The notes under the pieces: model-generated
The model's database searches: none
Told to the model about the DNA's origin: nothing
What the model saw: the letters and a program-made list of their open reading frames with translations, nothing else
Part shown: positions 9,086-18,372 of the stretch, piece by piece
How the letters are laid out: each line of letters starts with the position of its first letter
How positions within the stretch are numbered: the first letter of the stretch is position 1
Assembly (NCBI GenBank): GCA_028822445.1
Contig: JAPKDQ010000006.1
Span: 1 to 64,000, forward strand
Direction of reading: 5' to 3'
Length of the DNA: 64,000 nt
Source: Rhodospirillaceae bacterium
GTDB lineage: Bacteria; Pseudomonadota; Alphaproteobacteria; Rhodospirillales; Rhodospirillaceae
Translations under genes and position numbers: made by a program

Positions 9086-9694
9086 ATGACTAGTCTTAAT
9101 TCTATTCGATCATTAGCGGGCGCACTAACATTTGCGATTGCTGCAGCGACCGCCACACCGACTGTGGCCCAGCAGAGCAATCAGACGCGCCCCATTATCG
9201 GTGTTCTTAATACCCAGATCATTGAGCGTGATTCTTTAGCCCACAAAGGTGTGCGGCTTGAGCGCGATAAGTACGTGACACGCTATCAGACAGAAGCGAG
9301 AGTCCTAGAGACCGAACTTCGAGAGGAAGAGCAACGGCTAACACAGCAACGCAATATTTTGAACCCCGAGGTATTTCAGCAACAAGCCCAGGCATTTCAA
9401 GAAAAATTTGGCACGGCTCAACAAGAGAGCCGTGTACAACTTGAAAATTTAAATGCTGTCGTCCAGCAGGCTGCTATTCAGATCAATCAAGAGATGATGG
9501 GGATCACAAGCCAAGTTGCTCAAGAACTCGGTATCAATATGGTAATGCCACAGGGGGTTATTCTTTTAGCTGATCCATCTATGGATATTACGCGGCCTGT
9601 TCTGGAACTTCTGAATGAGCGTCTCCCCTCTGTTGAACTGCAAAACCCTGAAGGTGGCTCAGCAGCTGCCAAGGGTAATGCCGCTACTGAGTAG
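9086..9694 (+). CDS. skp: Skp/OmpH-type periplasmic chaperone
   Basis: Skp is a trimeric periplasmic chaperone that holds unfolded outer-membrane proteins and delivers them to BamA. The 202-residue product has a signal peptide ending near TPTVAQQ (residue 29), then GVLNTQIIERDSLAHKG, resembling the first strand of the Skp body. A long charged and Gln-rich coiled-coil (about residues 65-140) forms the tentacles. The C-terminal part returns to the body (ELGINMVMPQGVILLADPSMDIT) and ends in a low-complexity tail. It begins 3 bases after bamA and is followed by lpxD, the standard order. Identification is by context, architecture and length. Confidence 0.93.
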   Translation: MTSLNSIRSLAGALTFAIAAATATPTVAQQSNQTRPIIGVLNTQIIERDSLAHKGVRLERDKYVTRYQTEARVLETELREEEQRLTQQRNILNPEVFQQQAQAFQEKFGTAQQESRVQLENLNAVVQQAAIQINQEMMGITSQVAQELGINMVMPQGVILLADPSMDITRPVLELLNERLPSVELQNPEGGSAAAKGNAATE

Positions 9695-9700
9695 GGCTGA

Positions 9701-10735
9701 GTGCCTGATCCGCGATTCTTTAGGCGAGCCGGTCCTTTCAGTGTCCGAGAGATTGCGGCTTGGACCGATGCTAAGCCATCTGGAGATGGGGATTTAGACC
9801 TCCCCATCTCTGATTTGGCTGACTTAACACAGTCGACTTCTAATGATTTGTGCTACCTATCGATTGCAGAGTATGCGACAGCCGATAGTGCCTGTGGTGT
9901 TTGTTTAACTACAGCGGATCTTTCTCACAAGGCTCCTCCGAACTCAATTGTATTAGTTGTGAAAGATCCACAGGCTGCCTTTGCGGTCGCTGCTGAAGCG
10001 TTCTATCCCCATCTTCCAGAAACCATCATGAAAGCAGTACCGACGCCGAGCGGTGCTTTTGTCGACGGCACAGTCAAACTGGGCGTAGACGTTGTTATTG
10101 AGGCCGGGGCGGTAGTTGGCCAGAAAGCTGAAATCGGAGCGCGAACCCGTGTAGGACCCGGGGTGGTGATTGGAGCTGGCGTCGTCGTTGGCCAGGATTG
10201 TCAGATCGGAGCAAATGCCTCGCTCATGGCTTGTCTGATTGGTGACAGTGTTGTCATTCACCCTGGCGTTTGCATTGGCCAAGACGGCTTTGGCTTTGTC
10301 TTTGACAGTGTCTTAGGCCGTCACCGTAAAGTTCTGCAACTTGGCCGGGTTGTAATAGGCAATGACGTCGAAATCGGCTCGAATACGACGATTGACCGTG
10401 GCGCCCTTGCAGATACTGTAATCGGCGCGGGATGCCGGATCGATAACCAGGTTCAAATTGCGCACAATGTTTCTTTAGGTGAGCGCTGTATTGTCGTTTC
10501 CCAGGTCGGAATATCTGGAAGCTGCAAGATTGGCAGTGATGTGGTCTTAGCAGGGCAGGTCGGCCTAGCCGATCACTTAACGATCGGCCAAGGCGCGCAA
10601 GTCGCTGCAAAGTCAGGTGTTATGCGTGATATAGCTCCAGGGCAGGCAGTTATGGGGTATCCTGCTAAGCCAATCCGGACATTTTGGAGGGAAGTGGCAG
10701 TGTTGAGTCGGTTGACCACGCGTAAGAAGCCATAA
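9701..10735 (+). CDS. lpxD: UDP-3-O-(3-hydroxyacyl)glucosamine N-acyltransferase
   Basis: LpxD adds the second 3-hydroxyacyl chain in lipid A synthesis, using acyl-ACP. The 344-residue product starts with GTG at 9701, six bases after skp. The N-terminal uridine-binding domain covers about residues 1-100. It is followed by a left-handed beta-helix of hexapeptide repeats (about residues 110-310), including [23 protein letters not shown] and [13 protein letters not shown], which contains the catalytic His. The C-terminal helix contains [11 protein letters not shown]. It sits in the conserved lpxD-fabZ-lpxA-lpxI-lpxB run. Confidence 0.97.
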   Translation: MPDPRFFRRAGPFSVREIAAWTDAKPSGDGDLDLPISDLADLTQSTSNDLCYLSIAEYATADSACGVCLTTADLSHKAPPNSIVLVVKDPQAAFAVAAEAFYPHLPETIMKAVPTPSGAFVDGTVKLGVDVVIEAGAVVGQKAEIGARTRVGPGVVIGAGVVVGQDCQIGANASLMACLIGDSVVIHPGVCIGQDGFGFVFDSVLGRHRKVLQLGRVVIGNDVEIGSNTTIDRGALADTVIGAGCRIDNQVQIAHNVSLGERCIVVSQVGISGSCKIGSDVVLAGQVGLADHLTIGQGAQVAAKSGVMRDIAPGQAVMGYPAKPIRTFWREVAVLSRLTTRKKP

Positions 10736-10775
10736 TAAAGAAACAAATAACTATATTGGAAAAGGAATAGCCGTG

Positions 10776-11243
10776 ATGGACGGAGAATCAGTCCAAGAGC
10801 CAGGTTCCAAAATCGACATTCAGCGTATTATGAAAATGATTCCTCATCGGTATCCATTTTTATTGGTTGATAGGGTAGAGGACGTCGTTAGGGGTGAAAG
10901 TGCTGTAGGCGTTAAAAACGTCTCGATAAATGAGCCGTTTTTCCAAGGCCACTTTCCAAGCAGGCCCGTGATGCCAGGTGTGTTGATCGTAGAGGCGATG
11001 GCGCAGACCGCAGCCGTTTTGGTCGTTGATAGCCTAGGTGAGGATGCTGAGGGTAAGTTGGTTTATTTTATGACGATTGATAATGCCCGTTTTCGTCGGC
11101 CTGTAGAACCTGGCGATCAACTAAGGCTTACGTGCACTAAAGTTCGTCAGCGCTCAAATGTATGGAAGTTTAGCGGCGTTGCAAAAGTTGGGGACACCGT
11201 CGTTGCAGACGCAACATACTCAGCCATGATCATGGACGAATAG
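10776..11243 (+). CDS. fabZ: 3-hydroxyacyl-ACP dehydratase FabZ
   Basis: FabZ dehydrates 3-hydroxyacyl-ACP in fatty acid elongation and competes with LpxA and LpxD for the same substrate, which explains its place between them. The 155-residue hot-dog-fold product has HRYPFLLVDRVED near residue 24, containing the catalytic His-Tyr-Pro-Phe. The central helix is FFQGHFPSRPVMPGVLIVEA, with the catalytic Glu (the downstream MAQTAA is also typical). AAGGA at 10762-10766 serves either ATG 10776 or the immediately preceding GTG 10773. The ATG is preferred on spacing. A 40-base gap separates it from lpxD. Confidence 0.97.
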   Translation: MDGESVQEPGSKIDIQRIMKMIPHRYPFLLVDRVEDVVRGESAVGVKNVSINEPFFQGHFPSRPVMPGVLIVEAMAQTAAVLVVDSLGEDAEGKLVYFMTIDNARFRRPVEPGDQLRLTCTKVRQRSNVWKFSGVAKVGDTVVADATYSAMIMDE

Positions 11244-11247
11244 ATAT

Positions 11248-12054
11248 ATGACGAGAATACACGCTACTGCCATAATCGATGCAAAAGCAGAGATTTCAGG
11301 GTCCACAGTAATCGGACCATATTGTGTCATTGGTCCAAATGTTACTATCGATGACGGTGTAGTATTGAAGTCTCACGTTGTTGTAGATGGCCATACTAAA
11401 ATTGGCGCTAAAAGCACTGTTCACCCATTCGTGAGTTTAGGATTGCAGCCGCAACATGCCCGATATCAAGGTGAACCTTCGACTTTGCTGATCGGTAAAA
11501 ACAATACGATTAGAGAGCATGTGACAATGCATCCGGGAACAAAACATGGGCGGATGGAAACATCTATTGGCGATAATTGCCTCTTTATGGTCGGAAGCCA
11601 TGTTGCCCATGACTGTATTGTTGCCAATGACGTAATTCTAACTAATAGCGTGGCACTTGGCGGTCATGTCGTTGTTGATGAATTTGCGATCATTGGTGGT
11701 TTATCTGGAATCCACCAATATGTTCGCGTGGGTAAACACTCAATGATTGGTGGTTGTTCGGCGGTGGAAAGTGATGTGATTCCTTATGGATCAGTCAAGG
11801 GTAATCGGGCAAAGTTGGCAGGCCTGAACGTGATTGGGTTGCGACGCCGTGGCTTCTCGAGGGACGATATTCGATCACTTCGAACGGCGTATGGCCTTCT
11901 GTTTTCTCAGGGTGGCAATATGTCCGAGAGGATCAGTGAAGTTGCGGATGTCTTTAGTGATCACCCTGGCGTTATGGATATCATCGATTTTATTAGGTCT
12001 GACTCTTCTCGGTCTATTTGCCAGCCGTTATCGTTAAACGGCAATGGGGCTTGA
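11248..12054 (+). CDS. lpxA: UDP-N-acetylglucosamine acyltransferase
   Basis: LpxA carries out the first step of lipid A synthesis, 3-O-acylation of UDP-GlcNAc from 3-hydroxyacyl-ACP. The 268-residue product begins IHATAIIDAKAEISGSTVIG, a typical start of the left-handed beta-helix, followed by many hexapeptide turns to about residue 190. The catalytic His lies in MVGSHVAHDCIV near residue 121. GGLSGIHQYVRVGKHSMIGG and the C-terminal helical bundle with GLRRRGFSRDDI are family features. It begins 4 bases after fabZ and is followed by lpxI after 42 bases. Confidence 0.97.
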   Translation: MTRIHATAIIDAKAEISGSTVIGPYCVIGPNVTIDDGVVLKSHVVVDGHTKIGAKSTVHPFVSLGLQPQHARYQGEPSTLLIGKNNTIREHVTMHPGTKHGRMETSIGDNCLFMVGSHVAHDCIVANDVILTNSVALGGHVVVDEFAIIGGLSGIHQYVRVGKHSMIGGCSAVESDVIPYGSVKGNRAKLAGLNVIGLRRRGFSRDDIRSLRTAYGLLFSQGGNMSERISEVADVFSDHPGVMDIIDFIRSDSSRSICQPLSLNGNGA

Positions 12055-12096
12055 TAGAATTTTACGTTTATTCGCGCAGTGCTAAAGTGAACGTTT

Positions 12097-12966
12097 ATGG
12101 ACGAAAGCTCTAGAGATCATCTGGGTATTGTCGCCGGTGGTGGGCGGCTGCCTCAGCTTATTATCAGTGAATGCCAGAGCCAGAAACGGCCTTATACGGT
12201 CGTCGCGCTGGAAGGGCATGCAGACAGCCTAGAAGAATCCCCTGCAATCCAAATTCGTATCGGTCAGGCAGGAAAGTGTTTTCAGACTTTCCATGAACAC
12301 GGTGTTTCGTCTGTGGTTATGGCGGGTAAAGTTCGACGACCAAATTTATTTGAACTTAGGCCCGATTGGCGAACAGTTAGATTTCTAGCCAGAACAGGCA
12401 TTAAGGCGTTTAGAGATGAGGCCTCCGTCGGTGATGATAAACTGCTAAGGCTTGTGATTGTAGAGATTGAACGCGAAGGTTTTACCGTCATTGGTGTTGA
12501 TGACCTGCTGTCTGGAGCAATCGCACGGCTTGGACCAGTCGGACGGTTGGTTCCCAGAGAGATAGATCAAAAGAATATTGAGTTAGGGCTTCTCGCCGCA
12601 AGGGAGTTGGGAAGAGCTGACGTTGGCCAAGCCGTTATCGTTCAAAATGGTTCCGTTATCGCTTGGGAAGGCCCTGCAGGAACTGATGATCTCATCCAAT
12701 CGATTGAAACGCATCTTTATGTGGGTGAGAGACCCATTCTTGTTAAGACTAGTAAGCCCCAACAGGACCGACGAGCCGATTTACCCGTTATTGGGCCAGA
12801 GACCATTGCGGCTTGTGTTGCGAATGGTTTTGGAGGTGTGGCGATCGAAGCAGGTGGTGCACTCATCATCGATACCTCGGTTGTTGCTGAACTTGCGGAT
12901 AAAGGTGGGATCTTTGTTATTGGAGTAGGTGACGGAACAAGCAACGAAGACGGTGACCTATTGTGA
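12097..12966 (+). CDS. lpxI: UDP-2,3-diacylglucosamine pyrophosphatase LpxI (DUF1009)
   Basis: LpxI hydrolyses UDP-2,3-diacylglucosamine to lipid X and UMP. It does the job done by LpxH in beta- and gammaproteobacteria but attacks the other phosphorus atom and is unrelated in sequence. The 289-residue product has the family start LGIVAGGGRLPQLI near residue 9, the central VVMAGKVRRPNLFELRPDWR, DDKLLRLVIVEIEREGF, and the C-terminal VGPETIAACVANGFGG-like segment (IGPETI here). It sits between lpxA and lpxB, and its stop overlaps the lpxB GTG start. The choice of LpxI supports the alphaproteobacterial assignment. Confidence 0.95.
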   Translation: MDESSRDHLGIVAGGGRLPQLIISECQSQKRPYTVVALEGHADSLEESPAIQIRIGQAGKCFQTFHEHGVSSVVMAGKVRRPNLFELRPDWRTVRFLARTGIKAFRDEASVGDDKLLRLVIVEIEREGFTVIGVDDLLSGAIARLGPVGRLVPREIDQKNIELGLLAARELGRADVGQAVIVQNGSVIAWEGPAGTDDLIQSIETHLYVGERPILVKTSKPQQDRRADLPVIGPETIAACVANGFGGVAIEAGGALIIDTSVVAELADKGGIFVIGVGDGTSNEDGDLL

Positions 12967-14132
12967 AATCAAAGCCGGCAGCACCGCTAATTTACCTTGT
13001 TGCTCTCGAGCCTTCTGGTGATTTACTCGGGGCTAAATTGATGAATGCGTTACGCATTAAACTTGGTTCGGATGCGCGTTTTTCTGGGGTGGGGGGTAAT
13101 CAGATGGAACGTTCTGGTCTGAAGTCGCTGTTCGACCCTAGCGATCTAGCAATACTTGGCATTTTTGAAGTTTTACCAAAGGCTAGTTTGGTGATCCGAC
13201 GGGTCAAAGAAGTTGTGCAGGATATTGAGAGTAAATCGCCCAGTATTTTAATTACGATTGACTCATGGGGGTTCACTGGCCGTGTTCATAAAACTCTGAC
13301 GAAGCGGTTAAACCCGATACCAAGGGTTAGGTATGTTGCGCCTCAGGTTTGGGCATGGCGACCAGGCCGCGCTAAGCAGCTTTCACAGTGGATTGACCAC
13401 CTATTAACGCTGTTTCCCTTCGAGCCACCCTTATTCGAGACGCATGGACTGGCGACTACTTACGTGGGTCACCCGATTATTGAGGATAATGCGCTCTACA
13501 CCGATGTGTCTCAGTTTCGATCAGAGTTTGATATGGAGGATAATGCGCCGGTTTTGATGGTTCTGCCAGGTAGTAGGAAATCAGAAGTGCGGTGTCTGAC
13601 TCCAGTGTTTGCAGATGCGCTAGGCATTTTGGTCAGTAAGGTCCCCGATTTGCATGTTGTGATCCCAACGATTGGTAGTGTCGAGATAGAAGTAAGAGAG
13701 TGGGCTAAATCCTTGCCGTTTTCGGCTCATGTTCTAACTGGTGGAATTGATAAGGCAAACGCATACGCGACGGCTAACGCAGCGATTGCAGCGTCGGGTA
13801 CGGTGACCCTGGAACTTGCCCGCGCGGGGATCCCGCATTTAATTGCGTACAAGGTTAATCGGCTATCTGGACTGGTATTCAGATTTATGGCCAAGACGAA
13901 ATTTGTGAATTTGATTAATATTCTTCTCAAGTACGAGGTTGTTCCCGAATGCTTACAAGCGGAATGTAATGGCAGGGTGATAGCGGAGGAAGTTGAGAGG
14001 CTTCTCAAGGATGAAGGGTACCGCGACATGCAAATGCGATGCTTTAAGGATGCATTGGCTTTGCTGCAGAACGGTGACCGCAAACCTAGCGAGATGGCCG
14101 CCGATGTAATAGGCACATTAATACAACGTTGA
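12963..14132 (+). CDS. lpxB: Lipid-A-disaccharide synthase
   Basis: LpxB is a GT19 glycosyltransferase that condenses UDP-2,3-diacylglucosamine with lipid X to form the lipid A disaccharide. The 389-residue product starts with a GTG that overlaps the lpxI stop. Conserved segments are VALEPSGDLLGAKLM near residue 9, SPSILITIDSWGF, RVRYVAPQVWAWRPGR, YVGHPI, MVLPGSRKSEV, and the sugar-nucleotide site AIAASGTVTLELA. It is the last gene of the + strand superoperon. The next gene, gltA, faces it, with 282 bases between in which I see no gene and no clear terminator. Confidence 0.97.
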   Translation: MKSKPAAPLIYLVALEPSGDLLGAKLMNALRIKLGSDARFSGVGGNQMERSGLKSLFDPSDLAILGIFEVLPKASLVIRRVKEVVQDIESKSPSILITIDSWGFTGRVHKTLTKRLNPIPRVRYVAPQVWAWRPGRAKQLSQWIDHLLTLFPFEPPLFETHGLATTYVGHPIIEDNALYTDVSQFRSEFDMEDNAPVLMVLPGSRKSEVRCLTPVFADALGILVSKVPDLHVVIPTIGSVEIEVREWAKSLPFSAHVLTGGIDKANAYATANAAIAASGTVTLELARAGIPHLIAYKVNRLSGLVFRFMAKTKFVNLINILLKYEVVPECLQAECNGRVIAEEVERLLKDEGYRDMQMRCFKDALALLQNGDRKPSEMAADVIGTLIQR

Positions 14133-14414
14133 ATCGAGGAGAGAAGATTTCAGTAAAGGAATCTTTCTGTTATGGGGTTGGGTAATGGATTACCAGCCTC
14201 CATTTTCTCTCGATAGTTCTGTTGGGTGTTCAAACAAAGTTTATGTAAATGGGGGTTCGTAGTTATCATTAAATATCTACAGACCAGTATTTCCGATGAT
14301 TACGTTTCTGTTTGCAATGGCCTTAGAAAACATTAGTAACCCCGTTGTGCTAATTAATTATTTTTAGCTACCCTTGATCACTATATTGATCTCTATTCGT
14401 AAGGAGAATACGCC

Positions 14415-15701
14415 CTAACGCTTATGGAGTGCGACGTAGTCCCGTTTTGTTTCGCCTGTGAATAGTTGCCTTGGCCGACCAATTTTTTGTTGTGGATCTT
14501 CAACCATTTCGTTCCACTGTGCGATCCATCCCGTCGTGCGGGCTAGAGCGAAGAGCGCTGTGAACATGGTGACCGGAATGCCCATCGCTTGGAAAATTAT
14601 GCCGGAATAAAAATCAACGTTTGGATACAGTTTCTTTTCAATGAAGTACTCGTCTTCGAGGGCGATTTTCTCGAGGGCGATGGCGATGTCGAGTAACGGA
14701 TTATTCTTAATCCCGAGTTCCTCTAGAACTTCCTTGCACGTTTGAGATAAGATTGTGGCACGTGGATCGTAGTTCTTGTAGACGCGGTGGCCGAAACCCA
14801 TCAAGCGGAACGGATCGTTTTTGTCTTTGGCCTTTCTAACATACTCATCGACGCGACTTGGATCGCCGATCTCATTGAGCATGTTTAGCACGGCCTCATT
14901 GGCACCTCCGTGAGCAGGGCCCCAAAGCGATGCGATGCCAGCTGCGATGCAGGCGAATGGGTTCGCGCCGGACGACCCTGCAAGTCTGACCGTAGATGTG
15001 GATGCATTCTGTTCATGGTCGGCGTGAAGGATCAGGATACGATCCATAGCCTTGGCTAGTATCGGGTTCACTTCGTAATCTTCACATGGTGTTGCGTACA
15101 TCATGTGAAGGAAATTTTCAGCGTACCCTAAATCATTTCGGGGGTAGATAAACGGCTGGCCCAGTGAGTACTTATATGCCCAAGCCGCGATGGTAGGCAT
15201 CTTTGCAATGAGACGGTAGGAAGAGATACGGCGATGATCCGGGTTCGTGATGTCTAGGCTGTCATGGTAAAATGCAGACAACGCGCCTACCACACCACAC
15301 ATGATTGCCATTGGATGGGCATCACGACGGAATCCGGAATAAAAGTTGTGGATCTGTTCGTGAACCATCGTGTGATAAGTGATGTCGTTCTCGAACTTGT
15401 CTTTATCGGCTTGATTAGGTAGTTCGCCATTTAACAGGAGATAGGCGACTTCTTCGAAGTTGCAGTTCTCGGCGAGGTCGTCGATGGGATACCCGCGATG
15501 CAGCAGCATGCCTTGGTCGCCATCAATGTATGTGATCGCTGACTCGCAACTACCTGTAGATGTGAACCCTGGATCGTAGGTAAACATGCCTGTTTCGGCA
15601 TAAAACTTTCGGATATCAACTACGTCCGGACCGGTCGACCCACTTAGAACTGGAAAATCGTAGGAATCATCGCCTACGTTGAGGGTTACGGATTTTGCCA
15701 T
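14415..15701 (-). CDS. gltA: Citrate synthase (type II)
   Basis: Citrate synthase condenses acetyl-CoA and oxaloacetate in the first TCA cycle step. The 428-residue length fits the NADH-sensitive hexameric Gram-negative type. Key segments are [20 protein letters not shown] and [10 protein letters not shown] near the N-terminus, then [20 protein letters not shown], the His-containing [13 protein letters not shown] and [15 protein letters not shown], all matching the active site of the family. The start is supported by a GGAAAGGACCGC ribosome-binding site on the minus strand. It lies downstream of gltX with a 172-base gap, in which a 7-bp inverted repeat of AATTGGT (about 15812-15836) is visible but has no T-tract. 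Confidence 0.98.
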   Translation of the reverse strand: MAKSVTLNVGDDSYDFPVLSGSTGPDVVDIRKFYAETGMFTYDPGFTSTGSCESAITYIDGDQGMLLHRGYPIDDLAENCNFEEVAYLLLNGELPNQADKDKFENDITYHTMVHEQIHNFYSGFRRDAHPMAIMCGVVGALSAFYHDSLDITNPDHRRISSYRLIAKMPTIAAWAYKYSLGQPFIYPRNDLGYAENFLHMMYATPCEDYEVNPILAKAMDRILILHADHEQNASTSTVRLAGSSGANPFACIAAGIASLWGPAHGGANEAVLNMLNEIGDPSRVDEYVRKAKDKNDPFRLMGFGHRVYKNYDPRATILSQTCKEVLEELGIKNNPLLDIAIALEKIALEDEYFIEKKLYPNVDFYSGIIFQAMGIPVTMFTALFALARTTGWIAQWNEMVEDPQQKIGRPRQLFTGETKRDYVALHKR

Positions 15702-15873
15702 GGTGTGCGGTCCTTTCCATCAACGGGGAGACGGCTCCCACGTTGTGCGAGCCCCGTTTTGTTACTTTAAATTTGCTGCGGTGCTTATAATACGCAGAAG
15801 CGCTGTGATCAATTGGTCGTGGCATGAAACCAATTAAGTGACCGTTCCATGATTTTTGAAAAAGCCATAATAA

Positions 15874-17280
15874 TCAATGGTCTTTGGTAATATCCGAAAT
15901 TCTAGATAGGGTTTCATCTTGGCCAAATATCGCAATAACTTCGAAGATAGGCGGAGAAACGTTACTTCCAGTAATTGCGGCTCTGAGTGGCTGAGCAAGC
16001 TGGCCTAGTTTTAAGTCATGACTTTCAGCATATCGGCGCGCCCATTTCTCTATTGCATCGGCTGTCCAGGGCTGAATATGCTCCATGCTTTTTCGCGCTT
16101 CAATAAGAACCGCAATAGCCACATCACTAAGTATCTTTGCAGCTTTTGGCTCCAAGTCGAGTGGCCGCTGCCGTACGTAAAGGGCGGCGCTATCCGTCAA
16201 GTCATTTAGCGTCTTAGCCCGTTCTTTCAGGCTTTCCATACCTGCAAGCAATCTTTGTGTATTTAGGTCGGTCAACGGAGTTTTGGCTGCCTTCTCTAAG
16301 TTCGGCTTGATTAACTCAGCTAGTTTGGAGTTCCCTGTGGCTTTAAGGTAATGCGCGTTAAGGGCTGTAAGCTTAGCTGTATCAAAGCGAGCAGGTGCTT
16401 TGCCTAACCCTGAGCCGTCAAACCACTCTTTAGCTTGCTCGTCAGTGATGATTTCATCGTCTCCGTGCCCCCAACCAAGTCTAAGTAGGTAATTTCTTAG
16501 CGCTTCTGGCAAAAACCCCATCTCGCGATAAGATTCGGCACCAAGCGCACCATGACGCTTTGAGAGTTTGGCTCCGTCCGGACCATGAATAAGTGGTACG
16601 TGGCCAAAAATAGGTAGTTGCCAGCCCATTGCCTTGAAAAGAAGAATCTGACGGAATGCATTGGTTAAGTGGTCATCACCGCGAATAATATGGGTGATCC
16701 CCATGTCATGATCATCGACAACGACGGATAGCATGTATGTCGGTGAACCATCAGAGCGCAATAGTATCATGTCGTCGAGCTGGTCGTTCGCTACCGTGAC
16801 TTCACCTTGGACCATGTCTTGGAGAACAGTTTTGCCGTCTTGAGGTGCTCGAAGACGAATAACTGAATCAACCCCGGCCGGTGCGTCGGCGGGATCGCGG
16901 TCTCGCCACCGTCCATCGTATCTGGTTGGCTTCCCCGCCGCCTTTTGTCGTGCTCGCATTTCTGTAAGTTCTTCGGGGGTTGCGTAGCATTTATAGGCGT
17001 GTCCAGCCGTGACTAATTGTTCAGCAATCTCGGCGTGCCGTTCTCGCTGAGCTGATTGAGAAATGACGGGGCCATCGCAGTCCAGGCCCAGCCATGAAAG
17101 GGCATCGTGGATCGCGTCAATGGCATCTTGGGTCGATCGCTTCTTATCCGTATCCTCGATGCGCAGTAAATATTTGCCACCATGGTGGCTAGCGAAAAGC
17201 TTATTGAACAAAGCTGTTCGTGCACCACCAATGTGCAGAAAACCTGTAGGCGAGGGGGCGAAACGGGTGACAACGGTCAT
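15874..17280 (-). CDS. gltX: Glutamyl-tRNA synthetase
   Basis: A class I aminoacyl-tRNA synthetase that charges tRNA-Glu. In most alphaproteobacteria it also misacylates tRNA-Gln for later amidation. The 468-residue product has the HIGH-type motif in FAPSPTGFLHIGGARTALFN near residues 6-25 and the KMSKS-type motif DGAKLSKRHGALG near residue 238. The anticodon-binding helical domain forms the C-terminal third. The reading frame is complete. The 298 bases upstream, before lexA, lack the comEC gene usual at this place. Confidence 0.98.
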   Translation of the reverse strand: MTVVTRFAPSPTGFLHIGGARTALFNKLFASHHGGKYLLRIEDTDKKRSTQDAIDAIHDALSWLGLDCDGPVISQSAQRERHAEIAEQLVTAGHAYKCYATPEELTEMRARQKAAGKPTRYDGRWRDRDPADAPAGVDSVIRLRAPQDGKTVLQDMVQGEVTVANDQLDDMILLRSDGSPTYMLSVVVDDHDMGITHIIRGDDHLTNAFRQILLFKAMGWQLPIFGHVPLIHGPDGAKLSKRHGALGAESYREMGFLPEALRNYLLRLGWGHGDDEIITDEQAKEWFDGSGLGKAPARFDTAKLTALNAHYLKATGNSKLAELIKPNLEKAAKTPLTDLNTQRLLAGMESLKERAKTLNDLTDSAALYVRQRPLDLEPKAAKILSDVAIAVLIEARKSMEHIQPWTADAIEKWARRYAESHDLKLGQLAQPLRAAITGSNVSPPIFEVIAIFGQDETLSRISDITKDH

Positions 17281-17578
17281 AGATTATCATTCAATAAAAG
17301 TGAAATAAGAGCCTTGAAGGCATCCCTTTTCTGAGGAAGCTTTAGCATACTGCTCTTTCAAGTGGAACGTTGCTGGCTGATGTCCAGATGGCTTTAGTTC
17401 CATCAGAGCGACTGTGAAAGCCAGGTCTTAGAATTGATTTTTCTTGCATCCTGGCGGCACGGCTCTTGTGCCGCATTGCCTAGCGGTGCGTGGTCTTAAA
17501 TTGAAGGCTTCTCACAACATATCCAAACACGAATTTTAGAATAGGCCAAGTGGTTAGCAGCGAACTAGGTATAAGCTA

Positions 17579-18268
17579 TTAATAGCGCCTCAGGAGTCCT
17601 ACAAGCTTGCCCTGAACCCGAACACGATCAGGCCTGAATATTCTGGTTTCGTAATCCGCGTTTGCTGGCTCTAGAGCGATTGTTTCACCCTTTCTGCGGA
17701 ATCTTTTCAAGGTGGCTTCTTCTCCGTCCACGAGGGCAACAACAATAGCTCCATTGTCGGCATCGTCACTGTGCTGAATGATAACTGTATCGCCGTCGAG
17801 GATGCCCGCATCAATCATCGAGTCACCATCGATAGTTAGAGCGTAGTGATCTCCGTTGCCTAGCATCGAGGGCGGCACGCCGATATGAGATGAGGGGTCT
17901 TGCAATGCTTCAATTGGCATACCAGCAGCGATCTTTCCGTATAACGGCAGCTGCATAGAGTCATCTAAGTGATTGGATTGAGCAATTGTGGGTCTTTTGA
18001 AATTTCCAGGTATGACGTTAGACCCGGTTTCTGACGCGATACTAAACTTTGCATTCTCTGGAAGCTTAACGACTTCTAATGCTCGCGCACGGTGCGGCAG
18101 GCGCCTCAAGAACCCCCGTTCCTCAAGGGCTGTAATTAGCCGGTGGATGCCAGATTTTGATTTAAGGTTGAGGGCTAGTTTCATTTCATCGAAAGAGGGA
18201 GCTACACCATCGCTTTGCATGCGAGCGTGAATGAAGTTCAACAATTGGTGCTGCCTTTTAGTTAGCAT
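17579..18268 (-). CDS. lexA: LexA, SOS response repressor and self-cleaving protease
   Basis: LexA represses DNA-damage genes until RecA-stimulated autocleavage. From ATG 18268 the product is 229 residues. The N-terminal winged helix-turn-helix starts [17 protein letters not shown]. The cleavage site Ala115-Gly116 lies in [12 protein letters not shown], the nucleophile Ser150 in [12 protein letters not shown] and the base Lys188 in [10 protein letters not shown]. An in-frame start 24 bases further upstream is possible but would add residues not typical of LexA. A consensus GTTC-N7-GTTC SOS box lies 40 bases upstream, indicating autoregulation. It follows moeA and precedes gltX, as in many alphaproteobacteria. 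Confidence 0.97.
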   Translation of the reverse strand: MLTKRQHQLLNFIHARMQSDGVAPSFDEMKLALNLKSKSGIHRLITALEERGFLRRLPHRARALEVVKLPENAKFSIASETGSNVIPGNFKRPTIAQSNHLDDSMQLPLYGKIAAGMPIEALQDPSSHIGVPPSMLGNGDHYALTIDGDSMIDAGILDGDTVIIQHSDDADNGAIVVALVDGEEATLKRFRRKGETIALEPANADYETRIFRPDRVRVQGKLVGLLRRY

Positions 18269-18286
18269 GTTCGCTCTCCCAATAAG

Positions 18287-18322
18287 GAACAAAGTAGAAA
18301 CAACTATGTTCTACTTTAGTTC
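18287..18322 (-). promoter_or_regulatory. LexA operator of lexA (perfect box plus imperfect second box)
   Basis: GTTCTACTTTAGTTC at 18308-18322 is an exact match to the alphaproteobacterial SOS box GTTC-N7-GTTC. A second, inverted and imperfect copy, GAACAAAGTAGAAAC, lies at 18287-18301. The two share a 9-bp inverted repeat (AAAGTAGAA and TTCTACTTT), so a paired LexA-binding site upstream of the lexA start is plausible. Confidence 0.85.
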
Positions 18323-18372
18323 TCATTATAGGTCAAGGACCTCCCTAGAGTGGGGGTTCTCTTTAGATGTAG

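Noticed and set aside
14133-14414. Hidden gene or terminator between convergent lpxB and gltA
   Set aside because: No frame with a ribosome-binding site; only a 5-bp inverted repeat (GATCA/TGATC) without a T-tract.
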